Positions 39,745 through 48,164 of a DNA stretch of 64,000 nucleotides are shown here, piece after piece. Under the pieces are notes generated by a model, which saw only the letters and a list, made by a program, of their open reading frames with translations, was not told the DNA's origin and made no database searches. The stretch lies in assembly GCF_019753045.1 (NCBI RefSeq), contig NZ_JAIELN010000012.1:217716-281715 (forward strand). Direction: 5' to 3'. Each line of letters opens with the position of its first letter. Positions within the stretch are counted from its first letter, which is position 1. The position numbers and the translations under genes are program-made. Origin of the DNA: Hyphomicrobium sp. (GTDB lineage: Bacteria > Pseudomonadota > Alphaproteobacteria > Rhizobiales > Hyphomicrobiaceae).

Positions 39745-40284
39745 ATGATCGCTAACCGGATGCTGATCTTGGGAGCGCTCACCGGCCTTCTCGCAATTGC
39801 ACAACTGGTGGGCGGGCTTGCCTTGCCGGACAAAGCGTTCGCCGTCGATGCGCCGGAGGGAACGGTCAAGTCTCAGCACGGGGATTGGCAGGTCGTTTGC
39901 AAAGACCCGCCACCGGGATCCAAGAACCCGATCTGCGCCCTTGTTCAGAGCGTGACGGCCGAGGACAAGAACAATATCGGTCTCACCGTCTACTTCCAGA
40001 AATTCTCGAACGGCACGCGCGTTCTCAGGGTTTTTGCACCGCTCGGCGTACTGCTGCCGCCCGGGCTCGGCCTCAAGATCGACGACAAGGACGTCGGTCA
40101 TGCGCCCTTTCTCCGGTGTCACAGCTTCGCGTGCTACGCCCAGGTCGTTGTCGAGGACTCGCTCGTCGAGCAGCTGAAGACGGGAAAGACCGCGATCTTC
40201 ATCATTTTTCAGACCGAGGAAGCGGGTATCGGCATCCCGATTTCGCTCAAAGGCTTTGGCGACGCCTTAGTCGAACTCAAATGA
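39745..40284 (+). CDS. Invasion-associated locus B (IalB) family protein
   Basis: A 179-residue exported protein. The signal peptide is MLILGALTGLLAIAQLVGGLAL. The mature part has GDWQVVCKDPPPGSKNPICALVQ, with paired cysteines, and CHSFACYAQVVVEDSLVEQLK, matching the IalB family. Although named from Bartonella, it is common in free-living alphaproteobacteria, and its role here is unknown. The ATG at 39745 starts at the signal peptide; the track start at 39658 is too early. A terminator follows directly. Confidence 0.9.
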   Translation: MIANRMLILGALTGLLAIAQLVGGLALPDKAFAVDAPEGTVKSQHGDWQVVCKDPPPGSKNPICALVQSVTAEDKNNIGLTVYFQKFSNGTRVLRVFAPLGVLLPPGLGLKIDDKDVGHAPFLRCHSFACYAQVVVEDSLVEQLKTGKTAIFIIFQTEEAGIGIPISLKGFGDALVELK

Positions 40285-40288
40285 CGAA

Positions 40289-40313
40289 GGCCGATTGGCG
40301 AAACCAATCGGCC
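40289..40313. terminator. Hairpin terminator between ialB and the phasin gene
   Basis: A perfect 10-bp stem, GGCCGATTGG with loop CGAAA and then CCAATCGGCC, followed on the plus strand by TCTATTTC. It lies 5 bases after the IalB stop and serves convergent genes. Confidence 0.8.
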
Positions 40314-40349
40314 TCTATTTCTGTCGGTCTCGGTTGGCTGACGTGAACG

Positions 40350-40772
40350 TCAGGCGACCTTGCGCTCGGGAGTTTCGCCGGAAGGTTTCCGATCCAGAAG
40401 TATCAAACCGTCCCTAGCCGGCTTGGCCGGCAAGGGCAGCACCTTCGGCGTGACGGCCTCGGCGGCTTTCTCCACCGCAGCAGCGACGCGCGGGACGGTC
40501 TCTATGTATTGCCCGGTGACCGTCGCCCAAAACTGAGCATGCGCACTGAAGACGTCGACCGGCGTCGCCGGCTGCATCATTCGATGCGCCCAATGCACAA
40601 ATGCCTGGGCCTGGCGCGCGTGCAAGCTCGCGACCTCCAGCTGCGTCCGGCCAGCAGCTTTCAGAAACGGCTGCCAGAACATCGATGTATTGTCGGCCAA
40701 TTCAAAGACTTGCTGATAGAAGGGGTAATATAGTGAAGTATTCGCGGTACGCGTGCCCTCTTCATATGCCAT
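40350..40772 (-). CDS. Phasin family protein
   Basis: Phasins coat polyhydroxyalkanoate granules. The 140-residue protein has the amphipathic helical pattern and the block QVFELADNTSMFWQPFLKAA, with SAHAQFWATVTGQYIE further on, fitting the phasin domain. The C-terminus is Pro/Lys-rich. The ATG at 40772 follows GGGAGGACGCAGCA, a good ribosome site; the track start at 40820 is early. No PHA synthase is in the window. Confidence 0.8.
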   Translation of the reverse strand: MAYEEGTRTANTSLYYPFYQQVFELADNTSMFWQPFLKAAGRTQLEVASLHARQAQAFVHWAHRMMQPATPVDVFSAHAQFWATVTGQYIETVPRVAAAVEKAAEAVTPKVLPLPAKPARDGLILLDRKPSGETPERKVA

Positions 40773-41204
40773 TGCTGCGTCCTCCCAGACACAAAATATC
40801 CTGCGGCCTTCGACGGCCAACTTTTTAAAGCTTCTGCGCCAGTAACTCTAACTTGCGCTAATTGTGGGTCAGTAACACGGCAGCCCAGGGGCCGCAGTTC
40901 ACAGATGCGTGCTTTGGCGATCCATTCAAGGGCAGCAATTGCATCTTTACGATCCGCTTAGGATTGTACGCTCCGTTCACTGCAGTTCGATGACTCAGAT
41001 CAAATGTAATCGAGTTGAAAAATGTCAGTAGACTGAAAATCCCACGCTACACAACCATAGTTATACATTCGTAAATTTTACTTATTTCTAATTGAACTTA
41101 AGTCCTTTGCTTAGTTCATCTTGCGTTCTTCTTGACGCTCCTCTTTTCATTCAGCGTTATGTTCAACGTGGTTAATACCTGCGTTTGTAAGAGCGTCGGC
41201 GTCA
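40773..41204. other. A+T-rich intergenic region, no gene seen
   Basis: About 430 bases, noticeably richer in A and T than the flanking genes, especially around 41030-41110. It separates the phasin gene from the diverging BcsS-like gene. No coding frame with convincing composition, repeat or RNA hairpin was found. It may carry promoters for both genes. Confidence 0.5.
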
Positions 41205-42059
41205 ATGTTGCGTTTGGGGGAGTGCCGTGGGTGCCTGCTCTCCGTTGTGGCCCCTTCGGTCATCGCGGTCGCGCAGATTTTCCTTACCAGCGCTGCTTCA
41301 GCGCAAGCGAGTGATCCGCCTACAGACTGGGTCCAGGAGAAGTACGGCTGGCGAGAAGCTTACGGCGGGTTCGACGTGGCTCGCGATCAGTGGCTCGCCT
41401 ATTCGGGAATGACTTTCGCCCTTGGCAGCCCGGATATCTACAGCGACGGATGGCGTCTTCGTCTGGGCGGAGGATATGGCCGGTACGGCTACGACAGCAT
41501 CCAGCCGCACACGAATTGCGGAGACGCGACCTCGAACGACATTTGCGGCGAAGACGGGCGCAGCCGGAAACACTACCAAGTCGGGCATTCCTACGCCGAG
41601 GTTCTTCTTGGATATTATCTGCAGTTGGGCCGGCTGACTGCGAAAGCGTTCGCCGGCGCGGCGATGTCTTCGAAGGATCATCTCAAGAGCGATCCGGATA
41701 CCCGCGATGACGGTACGCGTTACGGCGTTAAAGGCGCCTTGGAATTCTGGCTCACACTCAGCGCGGATTCATGGACATCGCTCGACCTCAGCTATTCGAC
41801 TGCGAGGAACGAGTCCGGGTCGCAGTGGCGGTACGGCTGGCGTGTCTCACCGAAGCTATCGATCGGCCCCGAGCTTCGCTATGACAAGAATGTCGAAACG
41901 GGCGACGGCGCCTGGAACGGACGGGCCGGCCTGTTCACGCGTTACGAATGGAGCGGCGGCGAGATTTCACTAGCCGGAGGCGGGCTTTGGAGGGTCGAGA
42001 ATTGGGCGGCGAAAAATCCCTCGGCCTATGGAACCGTCAATGTGCTTTTTCAATACTAA
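41205..42059 (+). CDS. BcsS-like outer-membrane beta-barrel protein
   Basis: A 284-residue exported protein with a signal region ending near SAASAQ. The rest alternates in the way of a beta-barrel: repeated Gly/aromatic strands such as GWRLRLGGGYGRYGYDS, SYAEVLLGYYLQLG and LSIGPELRYDKN, ending in an aromatic residue (VLFQY), as in outer-membrane proteins. The pattern resembles the cellulose biosynthesis BcsS family. No cellulose synthase genes are nearby, so the function is open. Confidence 0.6.
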   Translation: MLRLGECRGCLLSVVAPSVIAVAQIFLTSAASAQASDPPTDWVQEKYGWREAYGGFDVARDQWLAYSGMTFALGSPDIYSDGWRLRLGGGYGRYGYDSIQPHTNCGDATSNDICGEDGRSRKHYQVGHSYAEVLLGYYLQLGRLTAKAFAGAAMSSKDHLKSDPDTRDDGTRYGVKGALEFWLTLSADSWTSLDLSYSTARNESGSQWRYGWRVSPKLSIGPELRYDKNVETGDGAWNGRAGLFTRYEWSGGEISLAGGGLWRVENWAAKNPSAYGTVNVLFQY

Positions 42060-42115
42060 GCCGTGTCATATCGATTGATTACAAAGCGGCGGGGCAATCT
42101 TCGGGGATAAACAAA

Positions 42116-42424
42116 ATGAATACGTCTCTGGCGAGGGTCACGGCTCTGATGCTCGCATTGCTTTTTCTACTCGCCGCCTTTCCAATATCCGTTTTCGCTG
42201 GCAGCTGCTCTTCTTCGCCGGTCGTCGCGCGAGGAGAAGAAGCCAGTTACGTCTGGCTCGCGAAAACGAAGGCCCGAGCGAACTGGCGCGCAAAGGTTCG
42301 CGCAATTCCATCACTTGGGCCGAACTTCGCAAATTGGGCGCGAGCTCAAGATACGGAAGAACGGTGCCTTACTGGATCAACGGGAACGTTGTGCATCTTT
42401 ACAGGAACGCCCTGTGCACCCTGA
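42116..42424 (+). CDS. Small secreted cysteine-containing protein
   Basis: A 102-residue protein with a clear signal peptide (VTALMLALLFLLAAFPISVFA) and a short mature part with five cysteines and the block WRAKVRAIPSLGPNFANWARA. No named family is recognised. The ATG at 42116 is preferred over the long track frame from 41948, because it opens at the signal peptide. It follows the BcsS-like gene by 56 bases on the same strand. Confidence 0.6.
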   Translation: MNTSLARVTALMLALLFLLAAFPISVFAGSCSSSPVVARGEEASYVWLAKTKARANWRAKVRAIPSLGPNFANWARAQDTEERCLTGSTGTLCIFTGTPCAP

Positions 42425-42713
42425 TCACGTGAGGCATTTCAATCTCACCTCGCGACGGATTCCATTCAATCAACGCTTATCGGGAAACATTTTAGCGATT
42501 TAAGAATTGGGCTTCCTGGAAGTGCGCTATAAGACTGTGGGATGAGACGCGCCCGTGTTGATTGCACTGCCGATCACCGAGGGGCCCGCGATACCGACGA
42601 CGAACGAAATTACTCAATACCTGCGCATTTCATTGCCGTATGCGATGTTCGGATTACCATTTAGAGGCGCGCCCATATGAGGCGAAGTTCGTCTTCGATC
42701 ATATAATCAATTT
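42425..42713. other. Intergenic region with no convincing protein gene
   Basis: About 290 bases. A 41-codon frame with a GTG start lies near 42550-42680 but has no ribosome site or known similarity. A TATAAT box at 42702-42707 near its end may drive the candidate small RNA that follows. Confidence 0.4.
42702..42707 (+). promoter_or_regulatory. Consensus -10 box (TATAAT)
   Basis: An exact TATAAT lies about 7 bases before the proposed 5' end of the candidate sRNA. The matching -35 region is weak (GAGGCG at a 17-base spacing). Confidence 0.4.
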
Positions 42714-42852
42714 CAGGGATCGCGCGGGGCCGTTTGGTTACCGGCCTGCGACGCGCTATCGATCTCGCGAAATTGCGGAATCCGCCCGGCCGTAGGGCTC
42801 GGGCGGTTAAGAGAGGAGCGGTGGGCTGCGGGACCTACTGCTCCTCTTTTTT
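42714..42852 (+). ncRNA. Candidate small RNA with strong terminator
   Basis: About 139 bases in a non-coding gap. It starts just after a TATAAT box and holds a GC-rich hairpin (CCGCCCG paired with CGGGCGG, 42782-42806). It ends in a strong intrinsic terminator: AGAGGAGC (42812-42819) pairs with GCTCCTCT (42840-42847), with further inner pairing (GTGGG with CCTAC), followed by a run of T. No gene lies directly upstream for this terminator to serve; the nearest ends about 390 bases before it. I cannot assign it to a known RNA family. Confidence 0.45.
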
Positions 42853-42972
42853 GCAAAGACGATATTTCCTTGGCCCGGCTGACCGGCCCCGCGCTTTTGC
42901 TCACGGATGCGCCGTGTTGCCGCTGCATCTATCCCCGTGACCCCGTGGGATCACCCCAAATATTTTACAAAA

Positions 42973-42986
42973 CGAACACCTGTTCG
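42973..42986. promoter_or_regulatory. Palindromic operator 1 upstream of the TetR gene
   Basis: A perfect inverted repeat CGAACA-CC-TGTTCG lies 82 bases before the TetR start. The half-site GAAC/GTTC recurs in the second palindrome 40 bases downstream, which suits a TetR dimer site. Confidence 0.5.
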
Positions 42987-43017
42987 CCTTGACCTCTCCG
43001 CAATCGTTCGACAAACA

Positions 43018-43029
43018 GAACGCTCGTTC
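43018..43029. promoter_or_regulatory. Palindromic operator 2 upstream of the TetR gene
   Basis: A perfect inverted repeat GAACG-CT-CGTTC. Several extra GTTCG half-sites surround it. It is probably part of the autoregulatory operator of the TetR-RND operon. Confidence 0.5.
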
Positions 43030-43067
43030 GTTTTTGTTCGAAGCTCCCCGCACGGACTATCGCCGCG

Positions 43068-43709
43068 ATGCCGAAGCTCAAACCAGACACACAGCGCGCC
43101 AGACGAGAGCACATTCTCGACGCTGCGCTCACCTGCTTTGCTCGTGGCGGATTTCACGCCACCGCGATGCAGACGATCTGCCGGGAAGCGGGCGTCAGCC
43201 CGGGTGCGCTCTATGTTTATTTCGACAGCAAGGAAGCGCTGATTGCGGGCCTCTGCGAGCGCGACCGCGCAGAATTTGCCGAACGCTTCGCTTCGCTCGC
43301 CACGGCACCGGACTTCCTCGAGGCGCTCAACGCAATCGGTCAGCACTACTTCATTGATGAGGGCGCCGAGAAGCAGCGGTTCGTCATCGAGATGGGTATC
43401 GAGGCGACGCGCAATCCGCGCATCGCCGAAATCTTCCTGAGCGTCGACAAATTTTGTTCCGACAGCTTCGAAGCGCTGTTTTGCCGTCTCCAAGAAGAGG
43501 GGCGCATCGCGCCACGGACTGACGTCCAGACACTGGTCAAGGTTTTCAATGTCATCGGCGACGGCATGTTCTGGCGTCGAGCCATCCATCCGACGGCAGA
43601 CATGCGCGCCGTCCTCCCAGTCATGATCGACCTCATCGGCACATTGCTCAATCCAGTAGAGCCGAAGACTTCCAATTCGAACGTTTCCGCACGCGAGGCG
43701 CGCCGATGA
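43068..43709 (+). CDS. TetR family transcriptional regulator
   Basis: A 213-residue repressor-type protein. The N-terminal helix-turn-helix reads ILDAALTCFARGGFHATAMQTI then AGVSPGALYVYFDSKEALI, a classic TetR DNA-binding domain. The C-terminal ligand-binding domain is variable. It overlaps the efflux adaptor gene by 4 bases (ATGA), and two palindromes lie upstream. It probably represses its own operon and responds to a compound exported by the pump. Confidence 0.94.
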   Translation: MPKLKPDTQRARREHILDAALTCFARGGFHATAMQTICREAGVSPGALYVYFDSKEALIAGLCERDRAEFAERFASLATAPDFLEALNAIGQHYFIDEGAEKQRFVIEMGIEATRNPRIAEIFLSVDKFCSDSFEALFCRLQEEGRIAPRTDVQTLVKVFNVIGDGMFWRRAIHPTADMRAVLPVMIDLIGTLLNPVEPKTSNSNVSAREARR

Positions 43710-44920
43710 ATATGAGAAAGTTTTTCTTCGGCCTTCTCGCGGCAAGCGCCGTGGCTGGTGGGGGCTACGTCTACCTCGAGAAAAAACACGCAGCCGCTGT
43801 GCAAGCTGAAAGGCTCGAAGCGGCGAAGTCGGTCGCGGCCCCGACAATCACCGTCTCGAAGGTCGGCATCGATAATTTCGTCGAGACAGCCGCAGTTTCC
43901 GGGTCTCTCGTGCCGCGTGAAGAGATCCTTGTCTCGCCCGAAGTCGAAGGTCTCAGAGTTCTCGAGCTTCTTGCGGACGAGGGCGACAAGGTCAAAAAGG
44001 GTCAGGTTCTCGCCCGCCTCGTCGCGGAGCAGCTCGATGCGCAGCTTGCGCAAAACGACGCCAATCTTGCGCGGTCGGATGCTGCGATCGCGCAGGCCGA
44101 GAGCCAAATCGTGCAATTCGAAGCGCAGTCGAAAGAGGCCGCCGCGCAGTTCGACCGTGCGGTACCGTTGAAGCAGTCCGGCTATCTTTCGGGCGCCACC
44201 TACGATCAGCGCGAGAGTGCTGCGCACACGACAGCGGCGCAGCTTATTGCGGCGCGCGATGGGTTGACCGCGGCAAAAGCCGAAAAAGCCCAAGTCGAGG
44301 CCCAGCGCCGCGAACTGATGTGGCGGCGGAACAATACCGAAGTGACCGCGCCTGCGGACGGCGTCATCAGCCGGCGCGTTGCGCGCATCGGTGCGATGGC
44401 TTCGACCGCCGGCGAGCCGATGTTTCGCATCATCCAGAACAGCGAGATCGAACTCAATGCCGAGATCGTCGAGACCGAGTTGAAGAAAGTCAAAGTCGGG
44501 CAAAAGGCCATCGTGACGGTGCCGCAGACGGGCGACTTTGAAGGAAATGTTCGCCTCGTCTCGCCCGAAGTCGACAAGGCTACCCGGCTCGGCCGGGTCA
44601 AGATTTTCCTGGGCGACAACCCCGTGCTCCGGATCGGGTCATACGCGCGCGGACGAATAGAAACAGCGCGGAGCCGCGGCCTCGCCGTGCCTTCTTCGGC
44701 AGTGACATTCGATCAGGGTCTCACATCCGTTCAGGTCGTCAAGGACGATAGGGTTCAAAAGCACTCCGTCACGATGGGCCTGATCGCGGGCGATCTCGTC
44801 GAGATCAAAAAGGGCGTCAACGAAGGCGATCTGGTCGTGACGCGAGCAGGGACATTCCTGCGCGACGGTGACGTCGTACGCCCGGTCATTCCCGAGCCGC
44901 GGTTGAGCGAGGCGAAGTAA
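43706..44920 (+). CDS. RND efflux periplasmic adaptor (HlyD/MFP family)
   Basis: A 404-residue membrane-fusion protein. An N-terminal signal or anchor helix (FGLLAASAVAGGGYVYLE) is followed by a lipoyl half (VSGSLVPREEILVSPEVEGLRV), a coiled-coil hairpin rich in Ala and Gln, the second lipoyl half (EVTAPADGVISRRVA), and beta-barrel regions. It bridges the inner-membrane pump to an outer-membrane channel. It overlaps the TetR gene by 4 bases and the pump gene by 1. Confidence 0.94.
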   Translation: MNMRKFFFGLLAASAVAGGGYVYLEKKHAAAVQAERLEAAKSVAAPTITVSKVGIDNFVETAAVSGSLVPREEILVSPEVEGLRVLELLADEGDKVKKGQVLARLVAEQLDAQLAQNDANLARSDAAIAQAESQIVQFEAQSKEAAAQFDRAVPLKQSGYLSGATYDQRESAAHTTAAQLIAARDGLTAAKAEKAQVEAQRRELMWRRNNTEVTAPADGVISRRVARIGAMASTAGEPMFRIIQNSEIELNAEIVETELKKVKVGQKAIVTVPQTGDFEGNVRLVSPEVDKATRLGRVKIFLGDNPVLRIGSYARGRIETARSRGLAVPSSAVTFDQGLTSVQVVKDDRVQKHSVTMGLIAGDLVEIKKGVNEGDLVVTRAGTFLRDGDVVRPVIPEPRLSEAK

Positions 44921-47900
44921 TGCGCATCAACATCTCAGCCTGGTCGATCCGCCGGCCCGTCCCCGCTATTGTGCTCTTCGCGGTCTTGATGCTGCTCGGC
45001 GTTCTGAGCTTCAAGTCGCTGCCCGTGACGCGCTTTCCGAACATCGACGTGCCGATCGTCTCAGTGAAGGTCATACAGTCGGGTGCCGCACCTGCGGAAC
45101 TCGAAACGCAGGTGACGAAAGTCATCGAAGACTCGGTGGCGAACATCACGGGTGTCAAACACATCACGTCGACGTTGACCGACGGCCTGTCGGCGACTGT
45201 CCTGGAATTCCGCCTCGAAACGAATAGCGACCGGGCTTTGAACGACGTCAAAGACGCGATTGCGAAAATTCGAGCCGATCTGCCGCGCACCATCAACGAG
45301 CCCGTCATCGAGCGCATCGACGTCGAAGGACAAGCGATCCTGTCGTTTGCGGCGACGTCGCCCGGCATGACGCTCCAAGAGCTTTCGTGGCACGTCGACG
45401 ATGTCATAAAGCGGAAGCTGCAAGCAACGAAGGGCGTGGGCCGCGTCGAGCGCTACGGCGGCGTCGACAGAGAAATCCGCGTCAATCTCGACCCTGACAA
45501 GCTTCTTGCCTATGGCATAACGGCAGCGCAGGTGAATGCCCAGGTCCGCTCGACGAACGTCGATCTCGGATCGGGCCGCGGGGAAATCGGCAGCCAGGAA
45601 CAGGCGATCCGCACGCTTGCCGGAGCGCGCGAAGTCGAAGCCTTCGCCGACGCAAAAATCATTCTAGCTGGCGGCCGCGAGGTTCGTCTCCGCGATCTCG
45701 GCCGTGTCATCGACGACGCCAGCGAGCAGCGATCGTTTGGCCGCCTGAATGGCCAACCCGTCGTTTCGTTCTCGATCTTCCGCACGAAGGGAACGAGCGA
45801 GCTTTCGGTTTCGGATGCCGTCAACGCTTCACTGAAAGCACTCGAAGCAGAGTATCCCGACGTCAAGCTAACGAAGATCGACGATGCGGTCGCGTATACG
45901 CGCGGCAACTATATCGCGGCGATGGAAACGCTGATCGAGGGCGCCGTGCTGGCGGTTCTCGTCGTGCTGGTCTTTTTACGCAATTGGCGGGCGACGGCCA
46001 TTGCAGCCGTTGCGCTACCGCTTGCCGCGATCCCGACGTTCTGGGCGATGAGCTCGCTTGGCTTTTCGCTAAACCTCGTCAGCCTGCTCGGCATCACGCT
46101 CGCAACCGGCATTCTCGTCGACGACGCGATCGTCGAGATCGAGAATATCGTGCGCCACATGCACATGGGCAAATCCCCTTATCGTGCGGCGCTCGAAGCC
46201 GCAGATGAAATCGGTCTGGCCGTCATCGCCATCACGCTGACGATCGTCGCGATTTTCGCGCCCGTGTCGTTCATGGGCGGTATCGCCGGACAATACTTCA
46301 AACAGTTCGGCATGACCGTCGCGGTCGCGGTTCTCATTTCGCTATTGGTCGCGCGCCTCATCACGCCAATGATGGCCGCCTATTTCTTGCGGCCCATTCC
46401 TGAGAAGCCGCATGTGGACGGCGCGATCATGCGCACCTACACGCGCTTTCTTTCGGCAACGCTTCGTTGGCGCTATCTGACGCTCTTATCGGGCGTCGCG
46501 CTGTTCTCCGCATCGATCTACGCGACGACGCTGCTTCCCACCGGGTTTTTGCCCGATGAAGATACGTCTCGCGTCGTCGTTTCTGTTGAACTTCCACCGG
46601 GGACGCAACTGAACGAAACGCGAGACAAAACCGACCAGCTCGTCAAATCGCTCCGGACGATTCCGGAAGTCGAGAAAGTGTTCGTGCTTGGGGGCACGAG
46701 CCCGACCGGTCAGCTTGAAGTTCGCCGCGCAGCGCTTTTCGTGGAGCTTGTTCCGAAGACACAGCGCAAGCTCACCCAGAAACAGCTCAAGGCCATCATC
46801 GCCGCGAAGATTTCCGACGTTCCCGATACGCGCGCCTGGTACGTCAACGAGCGTGGCGAGCGAGAGTTGTCGTTCTCGATGCTGTCGCGCAGCGGCGAAG
46901 ATCTCAATCTTGCAATCGGCAAGGTGGAGACGGCATTGCGCAGCGTTCCGGGCTTCCGCAACGTTGCCGCGTCCGGCTCGACCGAACGGCCGGAGATCCG
47001 GATCGTTCCGCGCCTCGACGAAGCCGCTCGCCTTGGCGTCGCGCCTGATCAGATTGCGGAGGCCATTCGCGTCGCGACGATCGGGGACGCTGGTTTCAAC
47101 CTCGCAAAGTTTACGGTTGGCGACCGGCAAATCCCCATCCGCGTACAGCTTGAAGAAAGCACGCGGACTGATCTCAAGCAGATCGAGCAATTGCGCCTGA
47201 CCAACGCGGCCGGCAAAGCGATCCCGTTGACGGCGGTTGCGACCGTCGAATTCGGACGTGGACCGGCCTCCGTCGAGCGCTTCGACCGGTTGCGGCGCGC
47301 CGTCGTAGGTGTCGATCTCGATCGCGGCGTCGCCCTGAGCACGGCCCGCGAAAAGTTTCTCGCTGTCGTCAATGACCTGAAGCTGCCCGCATCGGTGACG
47401 CTGCAGCCATCGGGCGATGCCGAGGTTCAGGACGAAGTCGCCGACGGTTTCATCTCGGCAATGGGAACGGGTATTCTGATCGTGCTCGGGCTGCTGCTCC
47501 TGCTGTTCGGCAGCGTCTTCCAGCCGATCACTATCTTGCTGTCGCTGCCGCTGTCGTTCGGCGGGGTGGCGTTGGGTTTGCTCGTCACCAACAATCCGAT
47601 CAGCATGCCGGTTTATATCGGCCTGTTGATGCTCATGGGCATCGTGACGAAGAATGCGATCATGCTCGTCGACTTCGCAATCGAGGAGATCGCTGCCGGT
47701 GTCGAGCGCAGCGTGGCGATCATCGATGCCGGCCGCAAGCGGGCGCGCCCCATCATCATGACGACACTCGCTATGGCCGCGGGCATGCTTCCCAGCGCGT
47801 TTGCTCTCGGAGACGGCGGCGAATTCCGCGCTCCTATGGCGATTGCTGTCATCGGCGGCCTGTTGGTTTCGACGATGCTGTCGCTGGTGTTCGTGCCATC

Positions 47901-48075
47901 GTTCTTCACCGTGATGGATGATCTCGGCAAGCTGATGCAGCGCATTTTCGGGCGCTTCGTCGGTCCGACGGACGAGCCGGATGACGAAGCCAAGCCGCCG
48001 GCCCATGGCTCGCCGGAGACCACGGGCCATCAGAGCGGGCAGAGCCATCGTCCAATGCCGCTCGCGGCGGAATAA
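44920..48075 (+). CDS. RND efflux transporter permease (HAE1-type)
   Basis: A 1051-residue inner-membrane proton-driven exporter with the duplicated 6+6 helix layout and two large periplasmic loops. The proton-relay aspartates are in LATGILVDDAIVEIENI, and the second-half motif KNAIMLVDFAIEE is intact. FRLETNSDRALNDVKDAI near the N-terminus fits the HAE1 branch. The C-terminal ~30 residues are hydrophilic. No outer-membrane channel gene is nearby. The substrate is unknown. Confidence 0.96.
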   Translation: MRINISAWSIRRPVPAIVLFAVLMLLGVLSFKSLPVTRFPNIDVPIVSVKVIQSGAAPAELETQVTKVIEDSVANITGVKHITSTLTDGLSATVLEFRLETNSDRALNDVKDAIAKIRADLPRTINEPVIERIDVEGQAILSFAATSPGMTLQELSWHVDDVIKRKLQATKGVGRVERYGGVDREIRVNLDPDKLLAYGITAAQVNAQVRSTNVDLGSGRGEIGSQEQAIRTLAGAREVEAFADAKIILAGGREVRLRDLGRVIDDASEQRSFGRLNGQPVVSFSIFRTKGTSELSVSDAVNASLKALEAEYPDVKLTKIDDAVAYTRGNYIAAMETLIEGAVLAVLVVLVFLRNWRATAIAAVALPLAAIPTFWAMSSLGFSLNLVSLLGITLATGILVDDAIVEIENIVRHMHMGKSPYRAALEAADEIGLAVIAITLTIVAIFAPVSFMGGIAGQYFKQFGMTVAVAVLISLLVARLITPMMAAYFLRPIPEKPHVDGAIMRTYTRFLSATLRWRYLTLLSGVALFSASIYATTLLPTGFLPDEDTSRVVVSVELPPGTQLNETRDKTDQLVKSLRTIPEVEKVFVLGGTSPTGQLEVRRAALFVELVPKTQRKLTQKQLKAIIAAKISDVPDTRAWYVNERGERELSFSMLSRSGEDLNLAIGKVETALRSVPGFRNVAASGSTERPEIRIVPRLDEAARLGVAPDQIAEAIRVATIGDAGFNLAKFTVGDRQIPIRVQLEESTRTDLKQIEQLRLTNAAGKAIPLTAVATVEFGRGPASVERFDRLRRAVVGVDLDRGVALSTAREKFLAVVNDLKLPASVTLQPSGDAEVQDEVADGFISAMGTGILIVLGLLLLLFGSVFQPITILLSLPLSFGGVALGLLVTNNPISMPVYIGLLMLMGIVTKNAIMLVDFAIEEIAAGVERSVAIIDAGRKRARPIIMTTLAMAAGMLPSAFALGDGGEFRAPMAIAVIGGLLVSTMLSLVFVPSFFTVMDDLGKLMQRIFGRFVGPTDEPDDEAKPPAHGSPETTGHQSGQSHRPMPLAAE

Positions 48076-48164
48076 ATTCGAAAGGAAAGGTCCGGCATCG
48101 GATTGTCCATGACGGGGTGCGTGCCTACCTTTCAGCCAGCGGCCGCAACTGAAGGAACCCCGAT

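Noticed and set aside
42550-42680. 41-codon GTG-started frame before the candidate sRNA
   Set aside because: No ribosome site, unknown sequence and short; listed only as gap content.
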